Shown here piece after piece: positions 40,003 to 49,528 of a stretch of 64,000 nucleotides of DNA (within the stretch, counting starts at the first letter, position 1; every line of letters starts with the position of its first letter). This stretch comes from Streptomyces collinus. Lineage in GTDB: Bacteria; Actinomycetota; Actinomycetes; Streptomycetales; Streptomycetaceae. Below the pieces are notes generated by a model. That model was not told the origin of the DNA. It saw nothing but the letters and a program-made list of their open reading frames with translations, and did not search any database. The position numbers and the translations under genes were made by a program. The stretch covers positions 4,340,001 through 4,404,000 of the forward strand of contig NZ_CP133771.1 in NCBI RefSeq assembly GCF_031348265.1. Reading direction: 5' to 3'.

Positions 40003-41115
40003 ATGACAGCAGCAGGGAAGCACCAGGTGAGCCGCGCGGAAACCTCACGGCGAGGCAGCAGGCCCGGTCGGGCGGGCATCAGAGACGTGGCCGCCGCAGC
40101 CGGAGTCTCCATCACGACCGTCTCCGACGCCCTCAACGGCAAGGGCCGGCTCCCGGACGCCACCCGGCGCCATGTCCGCGAGGTCGCCGACCGGCTGGGC
40201 TATCGCCCCTCGGCCGCCGCCCGGACCCTCCGTACCGGCAAGTCGGGACTCATCGGCCTGACCGTGACCACGTACGGGGATGAACCGTTCACCTTCACGG
40301 AGTTCGCGTACTTCGCGGAGATGGCCCGGGCCGCCACCTCGGCCGCGCTCGCCCGCGGCTACGCCCTCGTCATCCTGCCCGCGACCTCCCGCCACGACGT
40401 GTGGTCGAACGTCGCCCTGGACGGCACCGTCGTCATCGACCCCTCCGACCAGGACCCGGTCGTCAGCGAACTCGTCCGGCAGGGTCTGCCGGTCGTCTCC
40501 GACGGCCGCCCTGCCGGCGCGCTGCCGGTCACCGCCTGGGTCGACAACGACCACGAGGCCGCCGTCCTCGGCATCCTGGACCACCTGGCCGACGCCGGCG
40601 CCCGCCGTATCGGCTTGCTGACCGGCACGTCGACGGACACGTACACCCACCTGTCGACCACCGCCTACCTGCGCTGGTGCGAGCGGGTGGGCCAGGATCC
40701 GGTGTACGAGGCCTACCCGGCGCACGATCCGTGCGCGGGAGCCGTGGCCGCCGACCGGCTCCTCGCCCGGCCCGACCGGCCCGACGCGGTGTACGGACTC
40801 TTCGACCCGAACGGCACCGACCTGCTCGCCGCGGCCCGCCGCTACGGCCTGCGCGTCCCGGACGACCTGCTGCTGGTCTGCTGCAGCGAGTCCACCGTGT
40901 ACGCCAACACCGAGCCGCCGATCACCACGCTCTCCCTGAAGCCGCGCCGCATCGGCACGGCGGTGGTGCAGCTCCTCATCGACGCCATCGAGGGAGTGGA
41001 ATCCGACCGGCCGGTGGAGCAGGTGATACCGACGGAGCTGATCGTGCGCACCTCGTCCCAGCGACGCTCGCCGCGCACGACGGTCAGCCCGCCGCGATCA
41101 CCCGAGGAGACGTAG
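40003..41115 (+). CDS. LacI-family transcriptional regulator
   Basis: A 370-residue repressor: a LacI helix-turn-helix at about 25-75 (IRDVAAAAGVSITTVSDALN and GYRPSAAARTLRTGKSG) and a periplasmic-binding-like effector domain to about 350. The Ser-Asp in VSDALN replaces the usual Ser-Arg. The effector is probably a sugar or nucleoside; no transport operon is adjacent. The divergent hisC is a possible target. A leaderless start is likely. Confidence 0.92.
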   Translation: MTAAGKHQVSRAETSRRGSRPGRAGIRDVAAAAGVSITTVSDALNGKGRLPDATRRHVREVADRLGYRPSAAARTLRTGKSGLIGLTVTTYGDEPFTFTEFAYFAEMARAATSAALARGYALVILPATSRHDVWSNVALDGTVVIDPSDQDPVVSELVRQGLPVVSDGRPAGALPVTAWVDNDHEAAVLGILDHLADAGARRIGLLTGTSTDTYTHLSTTAYLRWCERVGQDPVYEAYPAHDPCAGAVAADRLLARPDRPDAVYGLFDPNGTDLLAAARRYGLRVPDDLLLVCCSESTVYANTEPPITTLSLKPRRIGTAVVQLLIDAIEGVESDRPVEQVIPTELIVRTSSQRRSPRTTVSPPRSPEET

Positions 41116-41408
41116 GTCCCGCTCGCGGGTAAAGGGAAGGTCGTACTCCTGGGGAGAAACCGGGCCGGTCCCCCGGAGAGAAGGGATCGTTCTCGCGAAG
41201 AGCAGCAGAGCGAGGACGGTCCCACGGTGGTCAAAGCCCGGCCCAATCGGGGCGAAAGCCGCGGTGAACTGGACTCTTGCTCTGATTCACCACCCCTGGG
41301 TCATCACATGGCGCGATCCGCATTCCTATGATGGGCCCACGACACCCGCGGGCCGCTACGACCAGGCAGTCCGATGCGGTGCAACGCGGCGCGATGGTGG
41401 AGGGGTCG

Positions 41409-42485
41409 ATGACTCAGGGGGCCGGTCAGGGACCCGAGGTGGAGCGGACGGCGACGTTGCGCGACTTCCGGGTGCCCGCGTACGTCCACGAGACCGGTCC
41501 GTACGTCCACAGCGTCCACCCCGGTGACGTCGCCCCGCCGCCCGAGGAGGCCTACCCCGAGGGGTACACGCCGACCGAGCGCGACCTTCCCGTCATCAAC
41601 CGGGGTGACACTGTCCAGGTGACCGTGGACCCCGAGACCGCCACCGCCCCGCAGGCCACCACCGGGCAGGGCCCGCTGTACGTCGTGGGTGACGTGCACG
41701 GCTACCTCGACCAGCTGGTGTCGGCCCTCCAGGAGAAGGGCCTGCTCGACGCCGCCGGGAACTGGTGCGCGGGCACCGCCCGGCTGTGGTTCCTCGGCGA
41801 CTTCACCGACCGCGGGCCGGACGGCATCGGCGTCATCGATCTCGTGATGCGGCTGTCCGCCGAGGCCGCCGCGGCCGGCGGCTACTGCAAGGCGCTCATG
41901 GGCAACCACGAGCTGCTGCTGCTCGGCGCCAAGCGGTTCGGCGACACTCCCGTCAACTCCGGCGCGGGCACCGCCACCTTCCAGGCGGCGTGGCTCCTCA
42001 ACGGCGGCCAGAAGACCGACATGGACCGCCTCCAGGACCATCACCTGCAGTGGATGTCGCGTCTTGACGCCATCGAGGAGGTCGACGGTCACCTGCTCGT
42101 CCACTCCGACACCACCGCCTATCTCGACTACGGCCGCTCCATCGAAGAGGTCAACGACACCGTCCGCGAGACGATCACCCGCAACGACGCGGACGAGGTC
42201 TGGGACCTGTTCCGCAAGTTCACCAAGCGGTTCTCCTTCCGCGACGAGGGCGGCGCGGACGCCGTGCGCTCCCTGCTCGATACGTACGGGGGCACCCGCA
42301 TCGTTCACGGGCACAGCCCGATTCCGTATCTGCTGGGCGAGGTCGGCTCCGAGGAGGACGAGGACAACCGCGACCCCGTGATCGAGGGACCGCACGTCTA
42401 CGCCGACGGACTCGCCATCGCGATGGATGGTGGCGTGACCATGGCCGGAAAGCTACTGGTCCAGCAACTGCCGCTGGATACGTGA
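41409..42485 (+). CDS. metallophosphoesterase (PP1/2A-like)
   Basis: A 358-residue phosphoesterase. The metal and phosphate ligands are GDVHG (about residue 96), FLGDFTDRG, MGNHE and VHGHSPIPYL. An acidic N-terminal region of about 90 residues precedes the domain. It may dephosphorylate proteins or nucleotides. ATG 41409 has GGAGGGG upstream; ATG 41394 is the alternative. TATGAT (41327-41332) is a likely -10. The 290 bp before it holds no other clear element. Confidence 0.9.
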   Translation: MTQGAGQGPEVERTATLRDFRVPAYVHETGPYVHSVHPGDVAPPPEEAYPEGYTPTERDLPVINRGDTVQVTVDPETATAPQATTGQGPLYVVGDVHGYLDQLVSALQEKGLLDAAGNWCAGTARLWFLGDFTDRGPDGIGVIDLVMRLSAEAAAAGGYCKALMGNHELLLLGAKRFGDTPVNSGAGTATFQAAWLLNGGQKTDMDRLQDHHLQWMSRLDAIEEVDGHLLVHSDTTAYLDYGRSIEEVNDTVRETITRNDADEVWDLFRKFTKRFSFRDEGGADAVRSLLDTYGGTRIVHGHSPIPYLLGEVGSEEDEDNRDPVIEGPHVYADGLAIAMDGGVTMAGKLLVQQLPLDT

Positions 42486-42668
42486 ACGTTCACCGGGCAG
42501 GCGTTCCCCTTCGGAGGACTGGGCCGGTGAGGGGTCAATTTCGGTAAACCCCCTGTCACCGCATACCGTCACCGCTCTACCATCTGCTTATCCGTAGCAG
42601 GCTCCCCTCCGTTTCTGCCCGACGGCTCGTCAGCATGCCGAGCCCCAAGCCCTACGGAGCATCGGGGG

Positions 42669-43535
42669 ATGCACATGAACAGCGTTCCGCAGCACCTGCT
42701 GAGCGAGGACCGCCAGGAATACGAGCGGATCCTCGATGAGGCGCTGCGCTCCGCACCACACCGTCCCGAACTGGCCGCTGTCGGTCAGCGGCTCAACCCC
42801 GAACAACTGCGCACCATGGCGCTGAACGCGACCGCACTCATCACGGCGGCCGCTTCGACCGAGTACCAGCACTACGTCAAGGTCCGCGACGAGCTGCGAC
42901 AGCCGGCGTCGGCCGGCTCGCAGGCCGTGCGCGAGTCCGGTTCCGCCGAGCCGGGCACGGGCGCGTCGGGGCTCGCCGCCACCATGAACGGGGTCGCCGA
43001 GACCGCCGGCGCGGGCGCCGTCGCCGTCGTCGCCGTCCTCGCGCCCGTCCTGGCCGGAACGGCCGCGGCGATCTTCCTGCTCGTCGGCTACATCCTGCGG
43101 ATGCTCGACCCGGAGCAGGGATTCGCCCGGACCATGCTCACCACGGGCTGGGTGTTCGGCGCCGTGACCGCGGTGGCGATCCTCGTCGCGGCGGTGGGGC
43201 TGCTGCTCACGGCCCTGCGGAACAAGCCCACGGCCGAAGGCGGACCGTACGGCGAACTGCAGGGCGAGGTGGCCCAGGCCAAGGAGGCCTGGCACGAGGC
43301 CCTGCTGGAACGTGGCATCGTGCCCTTCCTGAGGGAGGCCCTCGTCGACCCCGGCGCGGCGGCAGCACTGCACCACACGCCCTCGTCCACGCCGGTCAGC
43401 CGCATGCCGCACCTCGGCTACGGCCGCCCGGGGTTCACCAGCCCGGACGACGGCGACCGCGGCTCGCGCCCCAGCTTCAGCAGCCCGGACTACACCAGCC
43501 CGGACTTCGGAGGGCCGGAGCACCAGCCGGAGTAA
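42669..43535 (+). CDS. two-TM membrane protein with SPD-rich tail
   Basis: A 288-residue protein: a helical hydrophilic N-terminus (about 1-95, LLSEDRQEYERILDEAL), two membrane helices (about 115-145 and 155-180), a cytosolic helix and a disordered tail with repeated Ser-Pro-Asp (TSPDD, SSPDY, TSPDF). The family is unknown to me; it looks Streptomyces-specific. ATG 42669 or 42675; GGAG at 42655-42658 fits the former. Confidence 0.75.
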   Translation: MHMNSVPQHLLSEDRQEYERILDEALRSAPHRPELAAVGQRLNPEQLRTMALNATALITAAASTEYQHYVKVRDELRQPASAGSQAVRESGSAEPGTGASGLAATMNGVAETAGAGAVAVVAVLAPVLAGTAAAIFLLVGYILRMLDPEQGFARTMLTTGWVFGAVTAVAILVAAVGLLLTALRNKPTAEGGPYGELQGEVAQAKEAWHEALLERGIVPFLREALVDPGAAAALHHTPSSTPVSRMPHLGYGRPGFTSPDDGDRGSRPSFSSPDYTSPDFGGPEHQPE

Positions 43536-43621
43536 CACCGTCGGAGCCCGTCCGAGCGGGCGGACCCAAGCCGGCGGACCTGAGCGGGGGCCTGAGCGGG
43601 GGGGGGACCCGAGCGGGGGCC

Positions 43622-43656
43622 CACAGGCCAGGGGACCATCGGCCCCCGGGCCTGTG
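43622..43656 (-). terminator. hairpin after thiC
   Basis: CACAGGCC (43622-43629) and GGCCTGTG (43649-43656) can pair, 11 bp beyond the thiC stop and after the convergent membrane-protein gene. The segment before it (about 43585-43620) is a G-rich degenerate repeat of GAGCGGGGGCC. Confidence 0.55.
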
Positions 43657-43666
43657 CTGGGCCGGG

Positions 43667-45451
43667 TCAGTCCGCGATGGGCAGGTATACGCGATTCCCG
43701 CTCGCCGCGAACTCCTTCGACTTCAGGGCCATGCCCTCCTCGATCTCGGTCCGTGTGCCGCCGTGTTCACGGCGGATGTCCTGCGAGATCTTCATGCTGC
43801 AGAACTTGGGACCGCACATCGAGCAGAAGTGAGCCGTCTTGGCGGGCTCGGCGGGCAGGGTCTCGTCGTGGAACTCCCGTGCCGTGTCCGGGTCGAGGGC
43901 CAGGTTGAACTGGTCCTCCCACCGGAACTCGAAACGGGCGTCGGACAGCGCGTCGTCCCATTCCTGCGCACCCGGGTGTCCCTTGGCGAGGTCGGCTGCG
44001 TGGGCGGCGATCTTGTAGGTGATGACGCCGGTCTTGACGTCGTCACGGTTCGGCAGGCCCAGGTGTTCCTTGGGCGTGACGTAGCAGAGCATCGCCGTGC
44101 CCCACCAGGCGATCATCGCGGCACCGATGCCGGAGGTGATGTGGTCGTACGCCGGCGCGACGTCCGTGGTCAGCGGGCCGAGCGTATAGAACGGAGCTTC
44201 ATCGCAGATCTCCTGCTGAAGGTCGATGTTCTCCTTGATCTTGTGCATCGGGACGTGGCCCGGGCCCTCGATCATGGTCTGTACGTTGAAACGCTTCGCG
44301 ATCCGGTTGAGTTCCCCGAGCGTGCGCAGCTCCGCGAACTGCGCCTCGTCGTTGGCGTCAGCGATCGATCCGGGCCTGAGGCCGTCCCCGAGCGAGTACG
44401 TGACGTCGTACGCGGTGAGGATCTCGCAGAGTTCCTCGAAGTTCTCGTACAGGAACGACTCCTTGTGGTGCGCGAGGCACCAGGCGGCCATGATCGAGCC
44501 GCCGCGGGAGACGATGCCGGTCTTGCGGTTCGCGGTCAACGGAACGTACGCCAGGCGCACGCCCGCGTGGACCGTCATGTAGTCCACGCCCTGCTCGGCC
44601 TGCTCGATGACCGTGTCCTTGTAGATCTCCCAGGTCAGTTCCTCGGCCCGGCCGTCGACCTTCTCCAGCGCCTGGTAGAGCGGCACGGTGCCGATGGGGA
44701 CGGGGGAGTTGCGCAGGACCCACTCGCGCGTGGTGTGGATGTTGCGGCCGGTGGACAGGTCCATGACCGTGTCGGCGCCCCAGCGGGTCGCCCAGGTCAT
44801 CTTCTCGACCTCCTCCTCGATGGAGGACGTCACGGCCGAGTTGCCGATGTTGGCGTTGACCTTCACCAGGAACCGCTTGCCGATGATCATCGGCTCGATC
44901 TCCGGGTGGTTGACGTTGGCCGGCAGTACGGCCCGGCCCGCGGCGATCTCGTCGCGTACGACCTCGGGCGCCACGTTCTCCCTGATGGCGACGTACTCCA
45001 TCTCGGGCGTGATCTCTCCTCGGCGGGCGTACGCAAGCTGCGTAACCGCCTGGCCCTCCCTGCCGCGGCGCGGCTGACGCGGCCGGCCGGGGAAGACGGC
45101 GTCCAGGTTGCGGAGGCCGCCACGGGGCGAGGTGTGCTTGATGCCGTCGTCCTCGGGGCGGACGGGGCGGCCCGCGTACTCCTCGGTGTCGCCGCGGGCG
45201 ATGATCCAGTTCTCGCGCAGCGGCGACAGGCCCCTGCGGACGTCGGTGTCGACGAGCGGATCGGTGTACGGGCCCGACGTGTCGTACAGCGTGACCGACT
45301 GGCCGTTGGTGAGGTGCACCTGACGGACCGGCACGCGCAGGTCGGGGCGGGTGCCCTCGATGTACGCCTTGTGCCAGCCGATGGACTTCCCGGCCTCCTC
45401 GGACTTCTCGTCCTGAACGGAGGCAGGCGTGCGTGCGTCCTTGTTGGTCAT
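43667..45451 (-). CDS. thiC: phosphomethylpyrimidine synthase
   Basis: A 594-residue radical-SAM enzyme that makes HMP-phosphate from AIR in thiamine synthesis. The C-terminal [4Fe-4S] motif CSMCGPKFC (CX2CX4C), and signature stretches NANIGNSAVTSSIEEE, IEGPGHVPMHKI and YDHITSGIGAA, are all present. The length is usual. Expression should be shut down by thiamine pyrophosphate through the riboswitch directly upstream. Confidence 0.98.
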   Translation of the reverse strand: MTNKDARTPASVQDEKSEEAGKSIGWHKAYIEGTRPDLRVPVRQVHLTNGQSVTLYDTSGPYTDPLVDTDVRRGLSPLRENWIIARGDTEEYAGRPVRPEDDGIKHTSPRGGLRNLDAVFPGRPRQPRRGREGQAVTQLAYARRGEITPEMEYVAIRENVAPEVVRDEIAAGRAVLPANVNHPEIEPMIIGKRFLVKVNANIGNSAVTSSIEEEVEKMTWATRWGADTVMDLSTGRNIHTTREWVLRNSPVPIGTVPLYQALEKVDGRAEELTWEIYKDTVIEQAEQGVDYMTVHAGVRLAYVPLTANRKTGIVSRGGSIMAAWCLAHHKESFLYENFEELCEILTAYDVTYSLGDGLRPGSIADANDEAQFAELRTLGELNRIAKRFNVQTMIEGPGHVPMHKIKENIDLQQEICDEAPFYTLGPLTTDVAPAYDHITSGIGAAMIAWWGTAMLCYVTPKEHLGLPNRDDVKTGVITYKIAAHAADLAKGHPGAQEWDDALSDARFEFRWEDQFNLALDPDTAREFHDETLPAEPAKTAHFCSMCGPKFCSMKISQDIRREHGGTRTEIEEGMALKSKEFAASGNRVYLPIAD

Positions 45452-45460
45452 CAGACCTAC

Positions 45461-45623
45461 TCCCTACGCCGGCATTACCCGGTAACAGGTTCGGCGGTCG
45501 ACGCAGCGGTTTCCGTCCGGCGATGTTTCGTGTGAAACATCACTCGACTCCGGCGATGTTTCATGTGAAACATCGCTGGGACGGAGGTCAGCGCCCTCTC
45601 AGCCCGGTGCTCCGAGCTCCCGC
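45461..45623 (-). promoter_or_regulatory. TPP riboswitch with expanded P3 arm
   Basis: On the minus strand the THI-box parts are in order: GGGAGC at the 5' end, CTGAGAGGG, then GAACCTGTTACCGGGTAATGCCGGCGTAGGGA-type sequence split over 45492-45461, ending 9 bp before the thiC ATG. The P3 arm is enlarged: TCCGTCC/GGACGGA enclose two hairpins built from GATGTTTCA-type palindromes at 45523-45540 and 45555-45576. At DNA level these are parS with one and two mismatches. Lack of a terminator suggests control of translation initiation. Confidence 0.93.
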
Positions 45624-45705
45624 GTGTACAAAAGGTGCCTCCACGCTAGCGGCAATTCTGGCGCGGTGAACAGAGGGCCCCCCTCGTTCTTGCGATGATC
45701 GGTCG

Positions 45706-47505
45706 GTGACCACGACGCAGCGTCCCCCCTACCCACCGCCCGAGCCGCCCCGCGGGTCCGGCGCCGGAAACGGCAATGGCCGTGGTGACGGCCATGATGT
45801 CGCCGCCGGAGGCGGGCAGGGGCAAGCCAAGGGGCAGGGTCCCGGGCCCGGATACGGGCGTGAGGGGCGCGACGGGCGTTTCGGCCCCTCGGGCGGCGGT
45901 GAGTACGGACGGGGCTTCGGTGGCGGCCCGGGTGCTGGTTCGTCCGGTGGTCACGGTGGTCCCGGTGCTCCCACGGGCGGCCAGGGCCCCGGCCATGGCC
46001 CCGGTGGCCCCGGTGGCCCCGGTGGCCCCGGTGGCGGCGACGGGCATGGCCACGGGCACGGTGCCGGCGGCGGGAATGGCCGTAGCGGAGGCGACGGGCG
46101 CGGTGACGGTAATGGTCATGGCGGAGGTGACGGGCACGGTCACGGTGGCGCTGACGGGAATGGTCGGGGCGGGGATGACGGGCACGGGCACGGTCCCGCC
46201 CCGGGCGGCGGCCACGGGCATTCGCACAGCCACGGTCCGGCCACGCCCGTCTCCATGCACCTGCGCAAGGTCATCGCGGCGGTCCTGATCCCGTTCGCCG
46301 CAGCGGTGCTGGTCGGTCTCGTCGTGCTGTGGCCCGGCGGCGCCCCGGCTCACGAGCGCACCGGCGTCGGCTTCGACCGGCAGACGCAGGACGCCACGGT
46401 CACCAAGGTGGTCGAGGTGAGCTGCAAGGAGGCCGGAGCTTCGGGCGTTCCGCCGACCGGCGACACCTCCACCGCTGAGGGTTCCTCCGCGGTGCAGCAG
46501 GAGCAGGGCACCTGCAAGCGGGCGACGATCCGGGTCGACAGCGGCGACGACAAGGGCCGTACGTTCACCGAGATCGTCCAGCCCGACCAGTCCCGGCAGC
46601 TGCACGAAGGTCAGAAGGTCGTCGTCGCCTACGAACCGTCGGCTCCGAAGGACCTGCAGTACTCGGTCACCGACGTCAACCGTCGGCTGCCCATGGCTCT
46701 GCTCGCCGGCATCTTCGCCGTCGCCGTCGTGGTCGTCGGGCGGCTGCGGGGTGTCATGGCGCTGGTCGCACTGGCCATCAGCTTCATGGTGCTGAACTTC
46801 TTCATCCTGCCCGCGATCCTGCAGGGCTCGAACCCGCTGGTCGTGGCGGTGGTGGGCGCGAGCGCCATCATGCTCATCGCCCTGTACCTCTGTCATGGTC
46901 TGTCCGCCCGGACATCCGTGGCAGTGCTGGGCACCCTCATCTCGTTGCTGCTGATCGGCATCCTCGGCTCGGTGTTCATCGACTGGGCCGCGCTCACCGG
47001 CAACACCGACGACAACACCGGCCTGATCCACGGTCTCTACCCGACGATCGACATGAGCGGTCTGCTGCTCGCCGGCATCATCATCGGTTCGCTGGGCGTG
47101 CTCGACGACGTGACGGTCACCCAGACCTCGGCGGTCTGGGAACTGCACGAGGCCAATCCGTCGATGGGGTGGCGCGGGCTCTACCGAGCGGGCATCCGGA
47201 TCGGCCGCGACCACATCGCCTCGGTCGTCAACACGCTCGTCCTCGCCTACGCGGGTGCCGCCCTGCCACTGCTGCTGCTGTTCTCGATCGCGCAGAGCAG
47301 TGTGGGGACGGTCGCCAACAGCGAGCTGGTCGCGCAGGAGATCGTGCGCACGCTGGTCGGTTCGATCGGCCTGGTCGCCTCGGTGCCGGTCACCACGGCC
47401 CTGGCGGCGCTGGTGGTCTCGGCCGACCGGCCCGGCACGGAGCCCGCCCTGGAGGCCTCCGCGGTCCCGGCGCGCGGGGGGAGGGGCCGACGCCGCAAGC
47501 GCTGA
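45706..47505 (+). CDS. YibE/F-family membrane protein with Gly/His-rich N-terminus
   Basis: A 599-residue protein. Residues 1-184 are low-complexity Gly/Pro with many HGHGHG runs, a possible metal-binding tail. From about 185 there is a membrane helix, an extracytoplasmic domain with two Cys (VSCKEAG and GTCKRAT), and about seven further helices of the YibE/F family; YPTIDMSGLLLAGIIIGSLGVLDDVTVTQ is typical (quoted in part). GTG 45706 has GATGAT 7 nt upstream. An internal ATG at 46255 would omit the tail. It is divergent from thiC. Confidence 0.85.
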   Translation: MTTTQRPPYPPPEPPRGSGAGNGNGRGDGHDVAAGGGQGQAKGQGPGPGYGREGRDGRFGPSGGGEYGRGFGGGPGAGSSGGHGGPGAPTGGQGPGHGPGGPGGPGGPGGGDGHGHGHGAGGGNGRSGGDGRGDGNGHGGGDGHGHGGADGNGRGGDDGHGHGPAPGGGHGHSHSHGPATPVSMHLRKVIAAVLIPFAAAVLVGLVVLWPGGAPAHERTGVGFDRQTQDATVTKVVEVSCKEAGASGVPPTGDTSTAEGSSAVQQEQGTCKRATIRVDSGDDKGRTFTEIVQPDQSRQLHEGQKVVVAYEPSAPKDLQYSVTDVNRRLPMALLAGIFAVAVVVVGRLRGVMALVALAISFMVLNFFILPAILQGSNPLVVAVVGASAIMLIALYLCHGLSARTSVAVLGTLISLLLIGILGSVFIDWAALTGNTDDNTGLIHGLYPTIDMSGLLLAGIIIGSLGVLDDVTVTQTSAVWELHEANPSMGWRGLYRAGIRIGRDHIASVVNTLVLAYAGAALPLLLLFSIAQSSVGTVANSELVAQEIVRTLVGSIGLVASVPVTTALAALVVSADRPGTEPALEASAVPARGGRGRRRKR

Positions 47506-47936
47506 CGCCTCCGCGCTGCGGACGCCTGCGACGGCGTGGGCCCCGGCAACTGGCGCGAGCGGGTGCCCCGGCAACTGGCGCGCGCCTGGACTCCCGGCGC
47601 CTGATGCGGGCTTGGACGCCCGGCGTTTGATGCGGGGCCTGGACACTCGGGCGACACCCCGGCCCTCGGCGCAGCGCCCCTGCCCTCCATGCGGAATCTG
47701 GTCCTCCGTTCGGAACCTGGTCCTTCATGCGCGGGGCCCAGTCCTCGACGTGGCACCCCTGCGTCCGACCCGTTGGCCCCGAGCGTCTCGTCTCGACCGC
47801 CTCGGACCGCTTCGTCTCTCCCGCCTCAGACCGCGTGAAGATCGCCCGGTCATACGAAGATCGCAGGAAGAAGCGTTCCTGCATAGCTCGACGGCATCCG
47901 GTGAAGCGTTACTCCACCGTGCCGCCGGCCCATGCC
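47506..47936. repeat. non-coding region of short degenerate repeats
   Basis: Several repeat families follow each other after the YibE/F gene: CCCCGGCAACTGGCGCG twice (near 47545 and 47565), a TGGACnCCCGGCG-TGATGCGGG unit two to three times (47586-47645), and a CnGTTCGGAACCTGGTCCT-type unit twice (47695-47725). I see no gene here. Confidence 0.5.
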
Positions 47937-48371
47937 TCAACCAGCGCCCTGCTCGGCGAGGATGCGGTCCAGGGCCTCGTCGAGGTGCGCGTCGAAGTCG
48001 GCGAGCGAGCCCTCCTGGCCCAGCGGCACCAGCTTGTCCGTACGGTCCAGGAAAGCGACGAGCGGTGCCGTCGACGACCGGAACAACGCCTGGTCGCTGC
48101 CCACCTGAAGCCGGATCAACACCTCGCCCAACGCGTCGGGTTCGACGGGCGTGACCCGCACATCACCCTCCCCGCACGGCCGGCCGACCCCGTCGATCAG
48201 CAACTCCCGGCCGAAAGCCCATGTCACCGGGGCATCACCGGGCAAGTGAAAAGTCAGCCGGACGGCATAGGGATCACTGGACTCATAGCGCAGCTCCACG
48301 GGAATGCGGAAGGAGAGCTCCTCGGACACGAGAAAGCTCATCATGACCTCTGCTTGTACGGACTCGCGCAT
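47937..48371 (-). CDS. ssgA: SsgA, sporulation/cell-division activator
   Basis: A 144-residue SALP-family protein. VQAEVMMSFLVSEELSFRIP, LTFHLPGDAPVTWAFGRELL and PLVAFLDRTDKLVPLGQE match SsgA closely. In S. coelicolor SsgA localises SsgB and so FtsZ rings for sporulation septation. ATG 48371 gives the known N-terminus (MRESVQAEV). The upstream gene is ssgR, its activator, in the known order. Confidence 0.96.
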   Translation of the reverse strand: MRESVQAEVMMSFLVSEELSFRIPVELRYESSDPYAVRLTFHLPGDAPVTWAFGRELLIDGVGRPCGEGDVRVTPVEPDALGEVLIRLQVGSDQALFRSSTAPLVAFLDRTDKLVPLGQEGSLADFDAHLDEALDRILAEQGAG

Positions 48372-48468
48372 CGATAACCCCGTCATTCGCCGTGACTGGC
48401 CGGGAACGAACCTCTGACACTTGTGGAATCTTGCTGAACGTACACAGCAGATCACAAGGAGTGAGTTT

Positions 48469-49368
48469 TCACATACTGATAGAGAGCGCGAGCGAGCCGA
48501 GCATCCGTCCGATCTCGGTCTGCAACTGACGGGCTGCGGGGAGCAGTCGGTCGGCCTGGTGTGCGGGCAGGGAGATCGCCATCGTCGCGGCCGTGGTGCC
48601 GAGGGTGAGCGGGATGGCGGCGCACACCGCGCCCAGGGCGTACTCCTGACGCTCGGTCACGGGTTCCATCCGCCGGATCCGCTCCAGACGCCGGAGCAGA
48701 CTGTGGTTGTCGCGCACCGTGTACGGCGTGAGGGGCTGCACCGGGTAGCGGTCGAGGTGGTCACGGCGTGCTTCCTCGTCCAGCTGGGACAGCAGGCACT
48801 GCCCGATGGCGTGCGCGTGCCCGGTCTCACGGAAGTCCGCCCACTCCTCGACCGCCGGGTTGCCCGGGGTGTCGGAGACGCACATGACCTCGATCTCGCC
48901 CTCGCGGTACACCGCGTAGTACACGGGCACGCCCAGGACGTCCCGCCAGTGCGCGAGCGCGTCGACGACCGTGCTGCGACGTTTCTGCCGCGCCCCGCTG
49001 CTGCTCAGCCGCTCGGCCGCCTCACCGAGGAAGAACAGGCCCTTGTCCCGGCGCAGATAGCCCTCGTGCACGAGCGTGCGCAGCAGGTGGTACGTCGTGG
49101 GCAGCGCCAAACCGGTCTCGCGGGCCAGCTGTTTGGCCGGGGCGCCGTACTCGTGTACGGCGACGGTCTCCAGCAGGCGCATCGCCCGCTGCACGGAGCC
49201 GATGAGGGTCGGCGGAGGCGGAAGCGGCGACGCGGAGGGGGGCGGTGGCCCGGGCGGCGCCGCCGAGCGCGGTTGCGCGGGGACGGTGTGGAGCTGGACG
49301 GGTGCGGTGTCAGCCGGGGCCAAGGGTCTCTCCCGAAGCGCGAGGGGGCAGACCGTGCGGAGGAACAC
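48469..49368 (-). CDS. ssgR: SsgR, IclR-family activator of ssgA
   Basis: An IclR regulator: a helix-turn-helix (about 60-115, QRAMRLLETVAVHEYGAPAKQLARE) and an effector domain (about 130-290, with RETGHAHAIGQCLLS). The full frame is 299 residues with a Pro-rich N-terminus, but a start at GTG codon 59 would give 241 residues, the length I recall for S. coelicolor SsgR. In that species SsgR activates ssgA directly. It lies 97 bp upstream of ssgA. Confidence 0.92.
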   Translation of the reverse strand: MFLRTVCPLALRERPLAPADTAPVQLHTVPAQPRSAAPPGPPPPSASPLPPPPTLIGSVQRAMRLLETVAVHEYGAPAKQLARETGLALPTTYHLLRTLVHEGYLRRDKGLFFLGEAAERLSSSGARQKRRSTVVDALAHWRDVLGVPVYYAVYREGEIEVMCVSDTPGNPAVEEWADFRETGHAHAIGQCLLSQLDEEARRDHLDRYPVQPLTPYTVRDNHSLLRRLERIRRMEPVTERQEYALGAVCAAIPLTLGTTAATMAISLPAHQADRLLPAARQLQTEIGRMLGSLALSISM

Positions 49369-49528
49369 GGGTGGGGTGAATGCCGCTCGCGGGGAAGTCC
49401 CCGCGTCGAGTTCCGGACTCTATTCGTCTGCCACCGCACGCAGACGGTCCGGACGGGAAACTTCCCTCCCCCGAGGGAACGGGTGATTCCTGGTGTATCC
49501 CGCTACCCCCACCGGTTTCCCTCCGGTC

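Noticed and set aside
45433..45669. Short ORF containing MFRVKH and MFHVKH over the thiC leader
   Set aside because: The peptides are just translations of parS-like palindromes in the riboswitch; no start signals or homology.
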